Assembly: GCF_047722505.1 (NCBI RefSeq)
Contig: NZ_CP159814.1
Location: 248,001-312,000 of the forward strand
Direction: 5' to 3'
From: Pelagibacter sp047722505
GTDB taxonomy: Bacteria > Pseudomonadota > Alphaproteobacteria > Pelagibacterales > Pelagibacteraceae
Length of the DNA stretch: 64,000 bases
Shown here one piece after another: positions 51,632 through 60,957 of this stretch. The notes below the pieces were generated by a model. It saw only the letters and a list, made by a program, of their open reading frames with translations, was not told where the DNA came from and ran no database searches. Numbering within the stretch: the first letter of the stretch is position 1; each line of letters opens with the position of its first letter. The position numbers were made by a program, and so were the translations under genes.

Positions 51632-52663
51632 ATGACCGATACTGTAATCAAATGTGAATCTATTTATAAAATTTTTGGAACAAATGCCAAAAAGATGCTT
51701 CAAGATGCAAATGGAAATGTAGACGCTAAAACATTTCAAGAAAACGGATGTATAGTGGGTGTGAATAATGCCTCTTTTGAGGTTTCAAAAGGCGAAATGT
51801 TAGTTGTGATGGGTTTATCAGGCTCAGGAAAATCAACATTGTTAAGATGTATTTCTAGATTAACAGATGCAACTGCTGGAAAAATTTTTATAGAAGGACA
51901 AGATTTGCTTTCATTAAGCAATAAAGAGCTAATTGAACTTAGAAGAAATAAAATGGGAATGGTGTTTCAAAGCTTTGCTTTACTTCCCCACAAAACAGTT
52001 GTGGAAAATATTGCTTTCCCACTTCAAATAAAGGGTATTAAAACTAAAGATAGCATCAATAAAGCAATGGAAATGGTAAAGCTTGTTGGTCTTGATGGTA
52101 GAGAAAATTACTTTCCAAGAGAGCTTTCTGGTGGGCAGCAGCAAAGAGTAGGTATTGCACGATCATTAGCTGTTGAACCTGATATTTGGTTTTTAGATGA
52201 GCCATTTTCTGCATTAGATCCATTAATTAGAAAAGAGATGCAGGATGAATTTTTGAGACTTCAAGAAAAATTACAAAAAACAATTATGTTTATTACACAC
52301 GATTTTGATGAAGCTTTAAAGCTTGCTGATCGTATTGCAATAATGAAAGATGGTATAATTGAACAACTAGATACCCCAGCTAACATTGTGTTAAATCCAG
52401 CAACAGAGTATGTAAAAAAATTTACTGAAGAAGTTCCTAGAGAGAAGGTTTTAAAAATAGAAGATGTGATGGAAAAACCAAATAATGAAAATTTAAGTGA
52501 TTTAAAAGTTTTAAGAAATGAATTAATTGAAAATGTTGCTGAAAAAATCTTAACTCAAGAAAAGTCAGTATCTGTAATTGATGAAAATAATCAAATTGTT
52601 GGCACCGTTCATCCATCAAAAATAATATATACAGTTTTTGGTGGAAAAAAAAATAATGATTAA
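51632..52663 (+). CDS. tmoW: TMAO/betaine ABC importer ATPase
   Basis: This 343-residue ATPase is of the ProV/OpuAA class. Walker A is GLSGSGKST, the signature is ELSGGQQQRVGIARSL and Walker B is IWFLDEPFSALDPLIRKEMQ, the latter typical of quaternary-amine importers. The C-terminal part keeps only a short CBS-like segment (SVSVIDENNQIVGTVHPSKI) rather than the two CBS domains of E. coli ProV, so osmotic gating may be absent. The permease gene follows three bases later. Confidence 0.88.
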   Translation: MTDTVIKCESIYKIFGTNAKKMLQDANGNVDAKTFQENGCIVGVNNASFEVSKGEMLVVMGLSGSGKSTLLRCISRLTDATAGKIFIEGQDLLSLSNKELIELRRNKMGMVFQSFALLPHKTVVENIAFPLQIKGIKTKDSINKAMEMVKLVGLDGRENYFPRELSGGQQQRVGIARSLAVEPDIWFLDEPFSALDPLIRKEMQDEFLRLQEKLQKTIMFITHDFDEALKLADRIAIMKDGIIEQLDTPANIVLNPATEYVKKFTEEVPREKVLKIEDVMEKPNNENLSDLKVLRNELIENVAEKILTQEKSVSVIDENNQIVGTVHPSKIIYTVFGGKKNND

Positions 52664-52666
52664 AAT

Positions 52667-54820
52667 ATGGAATTATTAAAAAAATATCCAAAAGTATTTC
52701 AATGGTTATTTTTGTTAATTGCTTTTTTTACTTTATATTTTGCAATTGATGTTCCAGAAACTTATAAATTTATTAGAGGTCAAGCAGAATTTATTAAAGA
52801 TCCAAATCAAAGCACTTACACACTCTTTGGTGCAGAAGTAAGATATTATGCATTTGATGTTTTTTGGAGACTACCTCCTTTACTTGGATGGTTACCTATA
52901 TGGATAAATGATTCATTATTTTTTTTAATGAATGATTGGATGCTAATAGAATTTTGGAATGAAGACACTCAAGAATTCAAAACCCAACCTTTAGTTCTCC
53001 AAATAACAAGAAATTTAACTTCATTTATAACATTTCTCATAGAATTAATTAGAGAGATTCTATTAGGTGGTGTTGAAACTATTGTTGCATTTACAAGTTG
53101 GGATTGGATAAGTGAAAATTCATGGGCAGAATTGCCAGGACTACCTTGGACAATTGTTGCAGCAGGCGCAGCAATACTTGGATATAAATTAAGTGGCAAA
53201 GGTTTAGCGCTATTCGCTGCTATAGTCATGATTTATATTTCTATTTTTGGTCAATGGAAACCTTCGATGCAAACACTTTCTTTTATATTGGTTGCAGCAC
53301 CACTATCTTTTATTTTTGGTTTGAGCTTAGGGATCGCAGCATTCAAAAGTAAACGTGTGGAGAAAGCTTTATATCCAATACTTTTAGTTATGCAGACTAT
53401 GCCTCAATACGCAGTATTGGTTCCTGCAATTGTTCTTTTTGGCGTTGGTGATCATGCTGGAGTAATCATAACCATGGTTGTAGCTGTTCCACCAATGATA
53501 CTACTGACATTGTTAGGTCTCAGAGGAGTATCTCCTGAAGTTATTGAAGCTGGAAAAATGAGTGGATGTAATAATTTACAGCTTATGTTTAAAGTACTAA
53601 TCCCAACTGCAAGAAGAGATATTTTGATTGGAGTAAATCAAGTTATCATGGTGTGCTTTTCTATGGCAGTAATTTCAGCGTTTATAGGTGCTAAAGGTTT
53701 AGGATTTAATTTATTATTAGCTTTAAATCAGTTGAATATCGGATTGGCATTAGAAGCAGGTTTATGTATTAGTTTAATTGCGATATTGCTAGATAAACTA
53801 TCTTTAGCTTGGGCAAATAAACAAATAGATTATTTTGGGAACCTAACTTTTTTTCAACGTTATAAAAATACATTATTTTTTTCTGGTGCAATATTGATTG
53901 GAATCATATTTGCTTATGTAGGATCTTTTTATTTTAAAGAAGGTTTTAACTATTTATATGAAATTCCACATAACAAGGGAATATCAACTGCAGATTTTTG
54001 GAACAAAGGCGTTGATTGGATTTGGGATACTTTCTTTCAAACTTTAAAAATTTTTAATACATGGTTAATAGTAGATGTATTGCAGCCTATGCGTGCTTCT
54101 TATTTACGTATGCCTATTGTTGCAACATTTGTTTTGGTTATGGGTGCTGGATATATAATTGGAGGAATACGTTCAGCTTTTGTAGTGGGTGCTTTGACAT
54201 TATTTATAGCATTAAGTCCGTGGTGGGACAGAGCTTTAGTTACTACATACATGGCAACTTTTGGAGTTATCTTATCTTGTGTAATTGGCTTTACTGTTGG
54301 AACTTTATGTTTTCAGAATAAGCATACAACAAGTTTTATGTTAGGAGTCTGTGATATTTTTCAAACATTCCCTTCATTTGTATACTTAATTCCAGTAATG
54401 ATGCTTTTTGGAGTTACAGATACATCAGTATTAATTGCAGTAGTTGTTTATGCAACTATACCTGCAACGAGATATACTATTGAAGGATTAAGAAGTGTTC
54501 CAGCTTCATTGCATGATGCTGCTTCAATGTCAGGTGTAACAAAGATACAAAGGTTGTTAAAAATAGAATTCCCTTTAGCACTTCCTCACATGATGCTTGG
54601 TTTAAATCAAACAATTGTATTTGCGTTATTTATGGTAATTATTGGAGCATTTATTGGAACAGAGGATTTGGGACAATATATTTTAAAAGCCATATCTGAT
54701 AAAAAAGGTGCAGGTATTGGGTTAACACTGGGTATTTGTGTTGCCTTTATAGGCCTAGTATTTGACCATCTAATTCGAACTTGGGTTGGGCAAAGAAAAA
54801 AACATCTTGGTATAGATTAG
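52667..54820 (+). CDS. tmoV: TMAO/betaine ABC importer permease, tandem-duplicated
   Basis: The 717-residue membrane protein contains two copies of the binding-protein-dependent permease domain. The first (about 200-390) has EVIEAGKMSGCNNLQLMFKVLIPTARRD over about 288-315, and the second (about 490-700) has LHDAASMSGVTKIQRLLKIEFPLALP. Additional membrane segments precede each. A typical ProW-type permease has one copy and about 300-350 residues, so one polypeptide here can supply both halves of the channel. Binding protein TmoX and ATPase TmoW are encoded upstream. Confidence 0.87.
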   Translation: MELLKKYPKVFQWLFLLIAFFTLYFAIDVPETYKFIRGQAEFIKDPNQSTYTLFGAEVRYYAFDVFWRLPPLLGWLPIWINDSLFFLMNDWMLIEFWNEDTQEFKTQPLVLQITRNLTSFITFLIELIREILLGGVETIVAFTSWDWISENSWAELPGLPWTIVAAGAAILGYKLSGKGLALFAAIVMIYISIFGQWKPSMQTLSFILVAAPLSFIFGLSLGIAAFKSKRVEKALYPILLVMQTMPQYAVLVPAIVLFGVGDHAGVIITMVVAVPPMILLTLLGLRGVSPEVIEAGKMSGCNNLQLMFKVLIPTARRDILIGVNQVIMVCFSMAVISAFIGAKGLGFNLLLALNQLNIGLALEAGLCISLIAILLDKLSLAWANKQIDYFGNLTFFQRYKNTLFFSGAILIGIIFAYVGSFYFKEGFNYLYEIPHNKGISTADFWNKGVDWIWDTFFQTLKIFNTWLIVDVLQPMRASYLRMPIVATFVLVMGAGYIIGGIRSAFVVGALTLFIALSPWWDRALVTTYMATFGVILSCVIGFTVGTLCFQNKHTTSFMLGVCDIFQTFPSFVYLIPVMMLFGVTDTSVLIAVVVYATIPATRYTIEGLRSVPASLHDAASMSGVTKIQRLLKIEFPLALPHMMLGLNQTIVFALFMVIIGAFIGTEDLGQYILKAISDKKGAGIGLTLGICVAFIGLVFDHLIRTWVGQRKKHLGID

Positions 54821-54862
54821 TAAGTATTATTGTATATTGATATCCACTAATATTAATTTCCT

Positions 54863-55705
54863 TTAAAATATTTTTAATCCTATAACACCTAAAAAAATTA
54901 ATATAATAGAAATTATTTTAGCTAAATTAATTTTTTCATCTAGGAAAAAAATACCAATAAATATTATAAATACAATGCTGCTCTCTCTTAAGGCGCTAAC
55001 CATTGGTATGGGTGCTTTAGTAAATCCCCAAATAACTACTCCATAGACTAAATATGATATAGATCCGCCGATCCAAAAAATAGCTTTGCCATCATTAATA
55101 ATGTTTCTAAAAATATTATTATATTTATTAATTTTTAAGAGAATTGGAAACAACATTGCACTTAGTATAAATCCCCAGCTCATATAACTTATTGCAGATA
55201 AACTAACTCTTGCACCATAACCATCAATAACTGTGTATAGCCCTATAAAGAAGCCAGTAATTAAGGAGTATTTAATAATATTTAAATTATTTATGGTTTT
55301 ATAATTAAAAAGACTGATGATTATAATGCCAGCACAAACAAGGCTTATTGATAGTATTGAAGCTTTACTTATTATTAATCCTAAAAAAAAAATCGATATT
55401 ATTGTTGCAATAATTGGACCAAATCCTCTAGCAATAGGATAAACTTTTGTTAGATTACCTAAGCTATAAGACTTTAATAAAAACCAATTATAACCTTGGT
55501 GAATAAAAGCACTAGCAATTATATATGGAAGAGACTTAAAAGATGGCATGGGCAAAAAAATTACTGCGATTATTGACATTGGGACATGCCCAAGAATAAC
55601 AGCTGAAATGGCTGTAACTTTATTTGAATGTTTTTTAACCATTCCATTCCATGTAGCATGGAACATTGACGCTATAATAACCACAGTAAAAACAATAGGA
55701 TCCAT
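54863..55705 (-). CDS. EamA/DMT-superfamily transporter
   Basis: The 280-residue protein has about ten hydrophobic segments in two five-helix repeats, as in EamA transporters. MFHATWNGMVKKHSNK near the start and the C-terminal ALRESSIVFIIFIGIFFLDEKI, LAKIISIILIFLGVIGLKIF segments fit the family. Members move metabolites or exporters' substrates across the inner membrane; the substrate is unknown. It is the distal gene of a leftward group with an oxygenase, a second EamA protein and a GMC oxidoreductase, and converges on tmoV with a 42-base gap. Confidence 0.82.
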   Translation of the reverse strand: MDPIVFTVVIIASMFHATWNGMVKKHSNKVTAISAVILGHVPMSIIAVIFLPMPSFKSLPYIIASAFIHQGYNWFLLKSYSLGNLTKVYPIARGFGPIIATIISIFFLGLIISKASILSISLVCAGIIIISLFNYKTINNLNIIKYSLITGFFIGLYTVIDGYGARVSLSAISYMSWGFILSAMLFPILLKINKYNNIFRNIINDGKAIFWIGGSISYLVYGVVIWGFTKAPIPMVSALRESSIVFIIFIGIFFLDEKINLAKIISIILIFLGVIGLKIF

Positions 55706-55724
55706 ATTAATATAAAATTATTTT

Positions 55725-56693
55725 TTATCTTTGATATTCAACAAATTTTTTTAGAGATTTATTTAAAAATTTATAAAAAAAAATATTATTACCTTTATTT
55801 TTTAATGATTTACTTAAAAAAGAATAATTCATCTTAAAATCATAAGAAGGTTCAAAGAAAAAAGGAATAGACATTCTTTTAGTTTTATTCCAAAGAACTC
55901 TATGATTGGTAGCTTTAAATTTTCCTTTAGTTAGAAATTGTAAAGCCATACCTGTATTTACAATTAAGGCATTTTTGTTATGAGGGACACTGTGCCATTT
56001 TTTAGTTTTTCTATTTTGTACTTGAAGTCCTCCTTTTTTGTCTTGATATAAAATTGTAAAAACCCCACTATCAACATGCGTTTCGCATCCTAAAGCAGCT
56101 CCATCTTGTTTAGATATTTCGACTGGTTTTTGTTGATTTGGGTAACAATTAAATCTTAAAGTGCTTAAAGTTTTTAATCTAGAAAAAGCTAATTTTGAAT
56201 TCGAAACATCTTTTTTGTAAAGTTTAATGACACCTTTAAATAAAATCTCTCCTAAAATAAATAATTGATTGAAATAATCACTCAATATATTGATTGATCT
56301 TTTATTTATAACTTTATTAAGTTCAAGGTATTCTATGTATTGATTTTTTAATTTTAATGCATCTTTTTTTGTTACTTTTGGGTCTCCAATATCTAATCCT
56401 TCTTTTCCGTTAACATTATTTGGGAAATAACCTCTATAAACATTTTTATTTAATTGGTTCCATTTCTTTGGTGCTAATTTCATTTTATTCTTAATAGATG
56501 AATTAAAAAAATTATTTCCAACTTTTGAAATATTAGCAATATTTTTTTTGTTGATCCCATGTCCAATGATTTGAAAAAAACCAATATCAACACATGCAGC
56601 TTCAATTTTTTGTATAGTTTTTTTTGAAGAAATTGAACTAAAGTTATTTTTTAATAATGAGGAAATATTAATAGTTGGTATGTAGTTTCTCAT
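55725..56693 (-). CDS. isopenicillin-N-synthase-family 2OG-Fe(II) oxygenase
   Basis: The 322-residue protein has the DIOX_N segment (IPTINISSLL, then GFFQIIGHGI) and the catalytic jelly roll. The iron ligands are the HxD of ETHVDSGVF and the His of TNHRVLW, and 2-oxoglutarate would bind through the Arg and Ser of KRMSIPFFF. Family members hydroxylate or desaturate small molecules; the substrate is unknown. Its ATG overlaps the stop of the upstream EamA gene by one base (TAATG), so it is probably functionally tied to a transported compound. Confidence 0.82.
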   Translation of the reverse strand: MRNYIPTINISSLLKNNFSSISSKKTIQKIEAACVDIGFFQIIGHGINKKNIANISKVGNNFFNSSIKNKMKLAPKKWNQLNKNVYRGYFPNNVNGKEGLDIGDPKVTKKDALKLKNQYIEYLELNKVINKRSINILSDYFNQLFILGEILFKGVIKLYKKDVSNSKLAFSRLKTLSTLRFNCYPNQQKPVEISKQDGAALGCETHVDSGVFTILYQDKKGGLQVQNRKTKKWHSVPHNKNALIVNTGMALQFLTKGKFKATNHRVLWNKTKRMSIPFFFEPSYDFKMNYSFLSKSLKNKGNNIFFYKFLNKSLKKFVEYQR

Positions 56694-57643
56694 TATCTTG
56701 TTGGTGTATCAGTAACTATCATTTGGTCTTTTGCTTTTTCCCTTAAGTAAATATATAGCCCTGCTCCTATAATTATTGAAACACCTATAAAAGTTCTTAG
56801 AGTTGGAATATTATTAAATAAAAAATACCCCGTTAATATTGACCAAATTATTAAAGAATATTCGTAAAGAGAAACAACAGAGGGGGATGCAATACTGTAT
56901 GCATTTAAAATAAAATAAAATGCAAATGCACCAATACATCCCATCACAAAAATAAAAGGCCAGGCATGTGATGGATTTGTAAACCATTCTCTAAAAATGA
57001 ATTGAAATGTTGGATCATTAAAATTATCAAACTGTCCTTTACCTGTAAAAAGAAAAAATAAAATACTGATTAAAATTGCACCCAAATATAAATGTATCAT
57101 CTGAGTGTAAACATTATCTTTGTCCGAAGTTATTTTTGTAATTGTCATTGACACAGCATAACATAGCGCACAAGCAACAGGTGCTAATTTCATATAATCA
57201 AAATCACTAAAGTTTGGATTTAAAATAATATACACCCCTATAAACCCAACAAAAATTGCAGACCATCTTTTAATACCAACTTTTTCTTTTAAGAAAATAG
57301 TAGCTAAAATTGAAACAAAAAAAGGGCTTGAAAAAAAAAGTGCATTTGCCATTGCTAGAGACATGTATGTCAGTGAAATATAGAAAAAACTAAATCCGAA
57401 AAAGAAACATATAACTCTGACAATTGTTAAAAAAAGATAATGCGTTTTTAAATTAATTTTTTTTTTTGAAAATTTAAGATATGAAACCAATAAAATTAAC
57501 GCCACAAAAGTTCTTCCGAAGTATAATTCGTATAAAGCTGAATCCTCATAGATGAATTTAATTAAAGCATCTTGAATAGAAAAAAATGCCATCCCAAATA
57601 AAATAAAAAGAATACCTTTAGCATTATTTTGAGCAGGCATCAT
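56693..57643 (-). CDS. EamA/DMT-superfamily transporter
   Basis: The 316-residue protein has ten hydrophobic segments in two EamA repeats: GILFILFGMAFFSIQDALIKF at the start, ANALFFSSPFFVSILATIFLKEKVG at the end of the first repeat, and SVVSLYEYSLIIWSILTGYFLF late in the second. It is closer to the S-adenosylmethionine/RhtA-like branch by appearance, but substrate is not evident. Two adjacent ATGs could serve as the start. The gene overlaps the GMC oxidoreductase by four bases (ATGA) and the oxygenase by one. Confidence 0.82.
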   Translation of the reverse strand: MMPAQNNAKGILFILFGMAFFSIQDALIKFIYEDSALYELYFGRTFVALILLVSYLKFSKKKINLKTHYLFLTIVRVICFFFGFSFFYISLTYMSLAMANALFFSSPFFVSILATIFLKEKVGIKRWSAIFVGFIGVYIILNPNFSDFDYMKLAPVACALCYAVSMTITKITSDKDNVYTQMIHLYLGAILISILFFLFTGKGQFDNFNDPTFQFIFREWFTNPSHAWPFIFVMGCIGAFAFYFILNAYSIASPSVVSLYEYSLIIWSILTGYFLFNNIPTLRTFIGVSIIIGAGLYIYLREKAKDQMIVTDTPTR

Positions 57644-59223
57644 GAACTAAGAATAAAATCCGATGCTCGTTCAGCTATCATTATTGTTGGAGCATTTAGG
57701 TTTCCACTTGTGATTTCAGGCATTACAGATGCATCTACCACTCTAAGATTGTCTAGCCCATGAACTTTAAGTTTTTCATCAACTACAGCCTTATTGTCTG
57801 TACCCATTTTTAGAGTGCAAGATGGATGGTAAGCTGTTTCAGCCTTAGATCTAATGTATTCTTCAAATAATTCGTCTGTTTGCACATGTTCACCAGGTCC
57901 AGTTTCTTTTCCAGCAAAAGGTTTTAAAGAATTTTGACCAAGTATCTTTCTTGCTACATGAATGCATTCTATTGTTTGTTTAAGATCATCTTCATGTTCT
58001 AAATAATTGAATTGAATTTTTGGATAATCATAAGGATTAGAGCTATTTAAAGTAATGTGACCTCTACTTTTTGGATGATTTGGGCTTGCATGTAGTTGAT
58101 AACCATGACGATCAGGATCAACCAACCCATGATCAACCACAAAAGCAGGAAAAAAATGAAATTGAATATTTGGATATTCTCTTTCAGGTGAAGATTTACA
58201 AAAACCACCAGCTTCTAAAAAAGAGGTTGAGCAAGGACCAGTTCTAGATAAAAACCACTGGATACCAATTCTCAACATATTTAATTTATTTACATAGGAA
58301 TACAAAGTGTCTGAAGTTTTACACTCTTGTTGCACATAAGTTTCTAAATGATCTTGTAAATTTCTGCCAACACCTTCAAGATTATGAACAACATCAATGC
58401 CTTTATCTTTAAGATGTTCACTTGGACCAACCCCTGAAAGCATCAATAACTGAGGAGAATTTATAGCTCCACCACTTAAAATAACTTCTTTATTTACATA
58501 AATTTTTTCAACTTTATCTTTTATTTTAACTTGAATGCCAATTGCTTTTTTTCCATCAAAAACAATTTTTTCAACAAATGCATCTGTAAAAACTTTTAAA
58601 TTCTTTCTTTTTTTTGCAGGATTTAAGTAATATTTAGAAACACTAGCTCTTTCACCTTTGTGGATAGTAACATCATACATCCCAAATCCTTCTTGATCTT
58701 TACCATTCATATCTTCATTAATTTTGTATCCAGCCTCTCCAGCAGATTTGACAAATGCTTTAAATAAAGGGTTTTTATTTTTAGATTGGTTTACTGGTAA
58801 AATTCCATTTCCGCCGCGATAATTATTTTCTCCTTCAGACCAAGTTTCTATTTTCTTAAAATAGGGTAAAACTTTTTCATAAGACCAATCTTTTAGACCA
58901 AATGAAGCCCATCTTTGATAATCATTAGGGTTTCCTCTAACATAAACCATTCCATTATGAGCCGAACATCCACCTATCATTTTTCCTCTAGGACAAAACA
59001 GTTTTCTATTATTTAATTGAGGCTCAGGTTCTGAATAATATTTGTAATTATATTTTGGATCATGCATTGTATAAAGAATTGCAAGTGGCATGTTTACTTT
59101 CCAAATATCACTTGGCTTTCCAGCTTCAAATAAAGCTACGTTATATTGTCCATCGGTAGTTAAACGATTTGCAAGGACACATCCAGCTGAGCCTCCACCA
59201 ATAATAATATAATCATACTTCAT
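57640..59223 (-). CDS. GMC-family oxidoreductase, choline-dehydrogenase-like
   Basis: This 527-residue flavoenzyme carries the GMC motifs: YDYIIIGGGSAGCVLANRL, the second signature GGAINSPQLLMLSGVGP, YHPSCTLKMG with the catalytic His, and VVDASVMPEITSGNLNAPTIMIAERASD ending with the second active-site position. Choline dehydrogenase (BetA) is the closest well-known relative and would supply glycine betaine, consistent with osmolyte metabolism nearby. Several short-chain or cyclic alcohol oxidases share these motifs, so substrate is open. It heads the four-gene leftward set. Confidence 0.85.
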   Translation of the reverse strand: MKYDYIIIGGGSAGCVLANRLTTDGQYNVALFEAGKPSDIWKVNMPLAILYTMHDPKYNYKYYSEPEPQLNNRKLFCPRGKMIGGCSAHNGMVYVRGNPNDYQRWASFGLKDWSYEKVLPYFKKIETWSEGENNYRGGNGILPVNQSKNKNPLFKAFVKSAGEAGYKINEDMNGKDQEGFGMYDVTIHKGERASVSKYYLNPAKKRKNLKVFTDAFVEKIVFDGKKAIGIQVKIKDKVEKIYVNKEVILSGGAINSPQLLMLSGVGPSEHLKDKGIDVVHNLEGVGRNLQDHLETYVQQECKTSDTLYSYVNKLNMLRIGIQWFLSRTGPCSTSFLEAGGFCKSSPEREYPNIQFHFFPAFVVDHGLVDPDRHGYQLHASPNHPKSRGHITLNSSNPYDYPKIQFNYLEHEDDLKQTIECIHVARKILGQNSLKPFAGKETGPGEHVQTDELFEEYIRSKAETAYHPSCTLKMGTDNKAVVDEKLKVHGLDNLRVVDASVMPEITSGNLNAPTIMIAERASDFILSS

Positions 59224-59258
59224 ATAATTTGATCGACTATATTATACATGCATTAAAA

Positions 59259-60092
59259 TTAATGTGGTTGATCACCTTCAATAGCTATTCTATCCATTAT
59301 TCTTTCATGACCCAAACCTCTGCCTGGATAAAAATCAGCTATTGCATAATGTATAACACTTCTATTATCCCAAATTGCAACTGCATTTTCAGTCCAATTA
59401 AATCTGCATGTCAGGTCTAATCTTGCCTGGTGTTCAAATATTTCTTTTAATATTTCATCATTTTCTTTTTTTTCTAAACCAACTATTTGCTTTGTGTAAG
59501 TCCAGTTAACATAAAGTATCTTTTTTCCTGTTTCAGGATGGGTTCTAACTATTGGATGTTCATTTGAATACTCGTTATAATTTCTTTTTTCATGACCCGA
59601 CATACCTTTATAATTATCTATAAAAAATTCTGCACCTAATGAGCTGTGTATAGCTTTTTTATCTTTAATTTTATTTTTAATTTTATCATCAAGAGTTTCC
59701 CATGCTAGTTCCATATTTGAAAAACATGTATCTCCTCCAACTGGTGGAATTTTTATTGATTTTAAAATGACTGCTTTTGTAGGTTTAACATTGTAGCTAA
59801 CATCTGTGTGCCAATTTTCACCCCATTGATTTTTTTCATCCTTAGTTTTTACTATTCTTACTATTTCAGGATGCTTATCCACGCCTTTTACATATGCATG
59901 AGTTTCAAGTGGGCCCCAATTTTCAGCTAGTGCAATTTGTTCTTCCTGGGTAATATTTTGATTTCTAAAAAAAATTACTTTGTGCTCTAAAAGTAGAGCA
60001 TTAATTCTTTCATAGTTTTCTTTGGAAGAGTCCTTAAGATTTATACCTGATATTTCAGCTCCTAGAGCACCTGATAAAAGCTTAGCATTCAT
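59259..60092 (-). CDS. TauD/TfdA-family 2OG-Fe(II) dioxygenase
   Basis: From the internal ATG at 60092 the protein has 277 residues and begins MNAKLLSGALGAEISGINL, exactly the usual TauD-family start; a longer frame to 60140 adds 16 poorly conserved residues and would nearly touch the divergent gene. Iron ligands are WHTDVSY (HxD) and RSVIHYA (His), with 2-oxoglutarate bound by the Arg of GHERIMDR. Taurine, other sulfonates, or trimethylamino acids such as gamma-butyrobetaine are possible substrates. Proximity to carnitine genes makes the last worth testing, although the extra N-terminal domain of known butyrobetaine hydroxylases is absent. Confidence 0.82.
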   Translation of the reverse strand: MNAKLLSGALGAEISGINLKDSSKENYERINALLLEHKVIFFRNQNITQEEQIALAENWGPLETHAYVKGVDKHPEIVRIVKTKDEKNQWGENWHTDVSYNVKPTKAVILKSIKIPPVGGDTCFSNMELAWETLDDKIKNKIKDKKAIHSSLGAEFFIDNYKGMSGHEKRNYNEYSNEHPIVRTHPETGKKILYVNWTYTKQIVGLEKKENDEILKEIFEHQARLDLTCRFNWTENAVAIWDNRSVIHYAIADFYPGRGLGHERIMDRIAIEGDQPH

Positions 60093-60143
60093 TAAAAGAA
60101 TATATTTCTGGAATTTTAATTTGTCAAAATATATAAGCAACTT

Positions 60144-60488
60144 ATGACTTTAACACAGGCTTATATTTTATTAATGGTGTCGATTTTATTAGAAATTACT
60201 GCTACGGGATCATTAAAAGCAACCGAAGGTTTCACTAGGTGGATTCCTTCATTAATTTCTGTAATTGCCATAAGTGGTTGCATGTTTTTAATGTCTCATG
60301 TAATGAAAATTTTACCAGTTGGTATCACTTATGCAACTTGGTCTGGTGTTGGAATAGTAGCATTAACATTTATTGGAATAATTAAATACAAACAGATACC
60401 AAATCTAGCAACAATTTTTGGACTAGTATTAATCATTATTGGTGTTGTAATTGTTAATGTAATGAGTAAAGCAAATATAGATGGCTAA
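60144..60488 (+). CDS. small multidrug resistance (SMR) family exporter
   Basis: The 114-residue protein has four membrane segments. The essential membrane Glu is in LLEITATGSLKATEGFTRW, and GITYATWSGVGIVALTFIG follows, matching the EmrE/QacE type more than the guanidinium exporters. It works as a dual-topology proton-coupled dimer that expels quaternary cations. Beside genes for quaternary ammonium osmolytes it may export a related cation or betaine. The end is one base before the convergent thioesterase gene. Confidence 0.9.
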   Translation: MTLTQAYILLMVSILLEITATGSLKATEGFTRWIPSLISVIAISGCMFLMSHVMKILPVGITYATWSGVGIVALTFIGIIKYKQIPNLATIFGLVLIIIGVVIVNVMSKANIDG

Positions 60489-60489
60489 C

Positions 60490-60957
60490 CTATTTTTTTA
60501 ATCTATTTGAAAATTTTAAATCTTCGTCATTAAAATTAATCTCATTTTTTAAAATAAAGTCATTCATTATTTTAATTTTTTCATCTTCAAATTCAGCAAC
60601 TTTTCTCTTGTTTAAGTCAATGTATAAAGACAACATTTCAAGAGTTGCTGATAATTTTTGTGAGGATTTTTCAATCATTTCCATTTTAAAATGTAATCTT
60701 TTTTTATCGTGATCAAAAAATGTTAAATTAACTTCAACTTCATCACCTTCTTTAACCTCATTATTATAGGCTGTATAAGTCTCAACAACCATAGTACTCA
60801 TATTTTTTGTCTTAGCTGAATTTTCACCCATTTTAAATTTTTCAAGCATATTTTCCCATACTTGATCAAACACCAACACATAATAAGCCATGTTCATATG
60901 ATTATTATAATCAGTCCATTCTTTTTTAATAATTTGATTTGCTATATGTACAGACAT
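60490..60957 (-). CDS. hotdog-fold thioesterase, betainyl-CoA thioesterase candidate
   Basis: The 155-residue protein is a 4-hydroxybenzoyl-CoA-thioesterase-type hotdog protein: the N-terminal EWTDYNNHMNMAYYVLVFDQ carries the catalytic Asp and the usual N-x-x-Y pattern, followed by three beta-strands (VVETYTAYNNEVKEGDEVEVNLTF, about 58-81). In carnitine degraders a thioesterase of this type hydrolyses betainyl-CoA to glycine betaine (cdhB in Pseudomonas) and is sometimes fused to carnitine dehydrogenase. The dehydrogenase and the keto-acid cleavage enzyme lie 0.8-2.6 kb away on the other strand, supporting this role. Confidence 0.75.
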   Translation of the reverse strand: MSVHIANQIIKKEWTDYNNHMNMAYYVLVFDQVWENMLEKFKMGENSAKTKNMSTMVVETYTAYNNEVKEGDEVEVNLTFFDHDKKRLHFKMEMIEKSSQKLSATLEMLSLYIDLNKRKVAEFEDEKIKIMNDFILKNEINFNDEDLKFSNRLKK

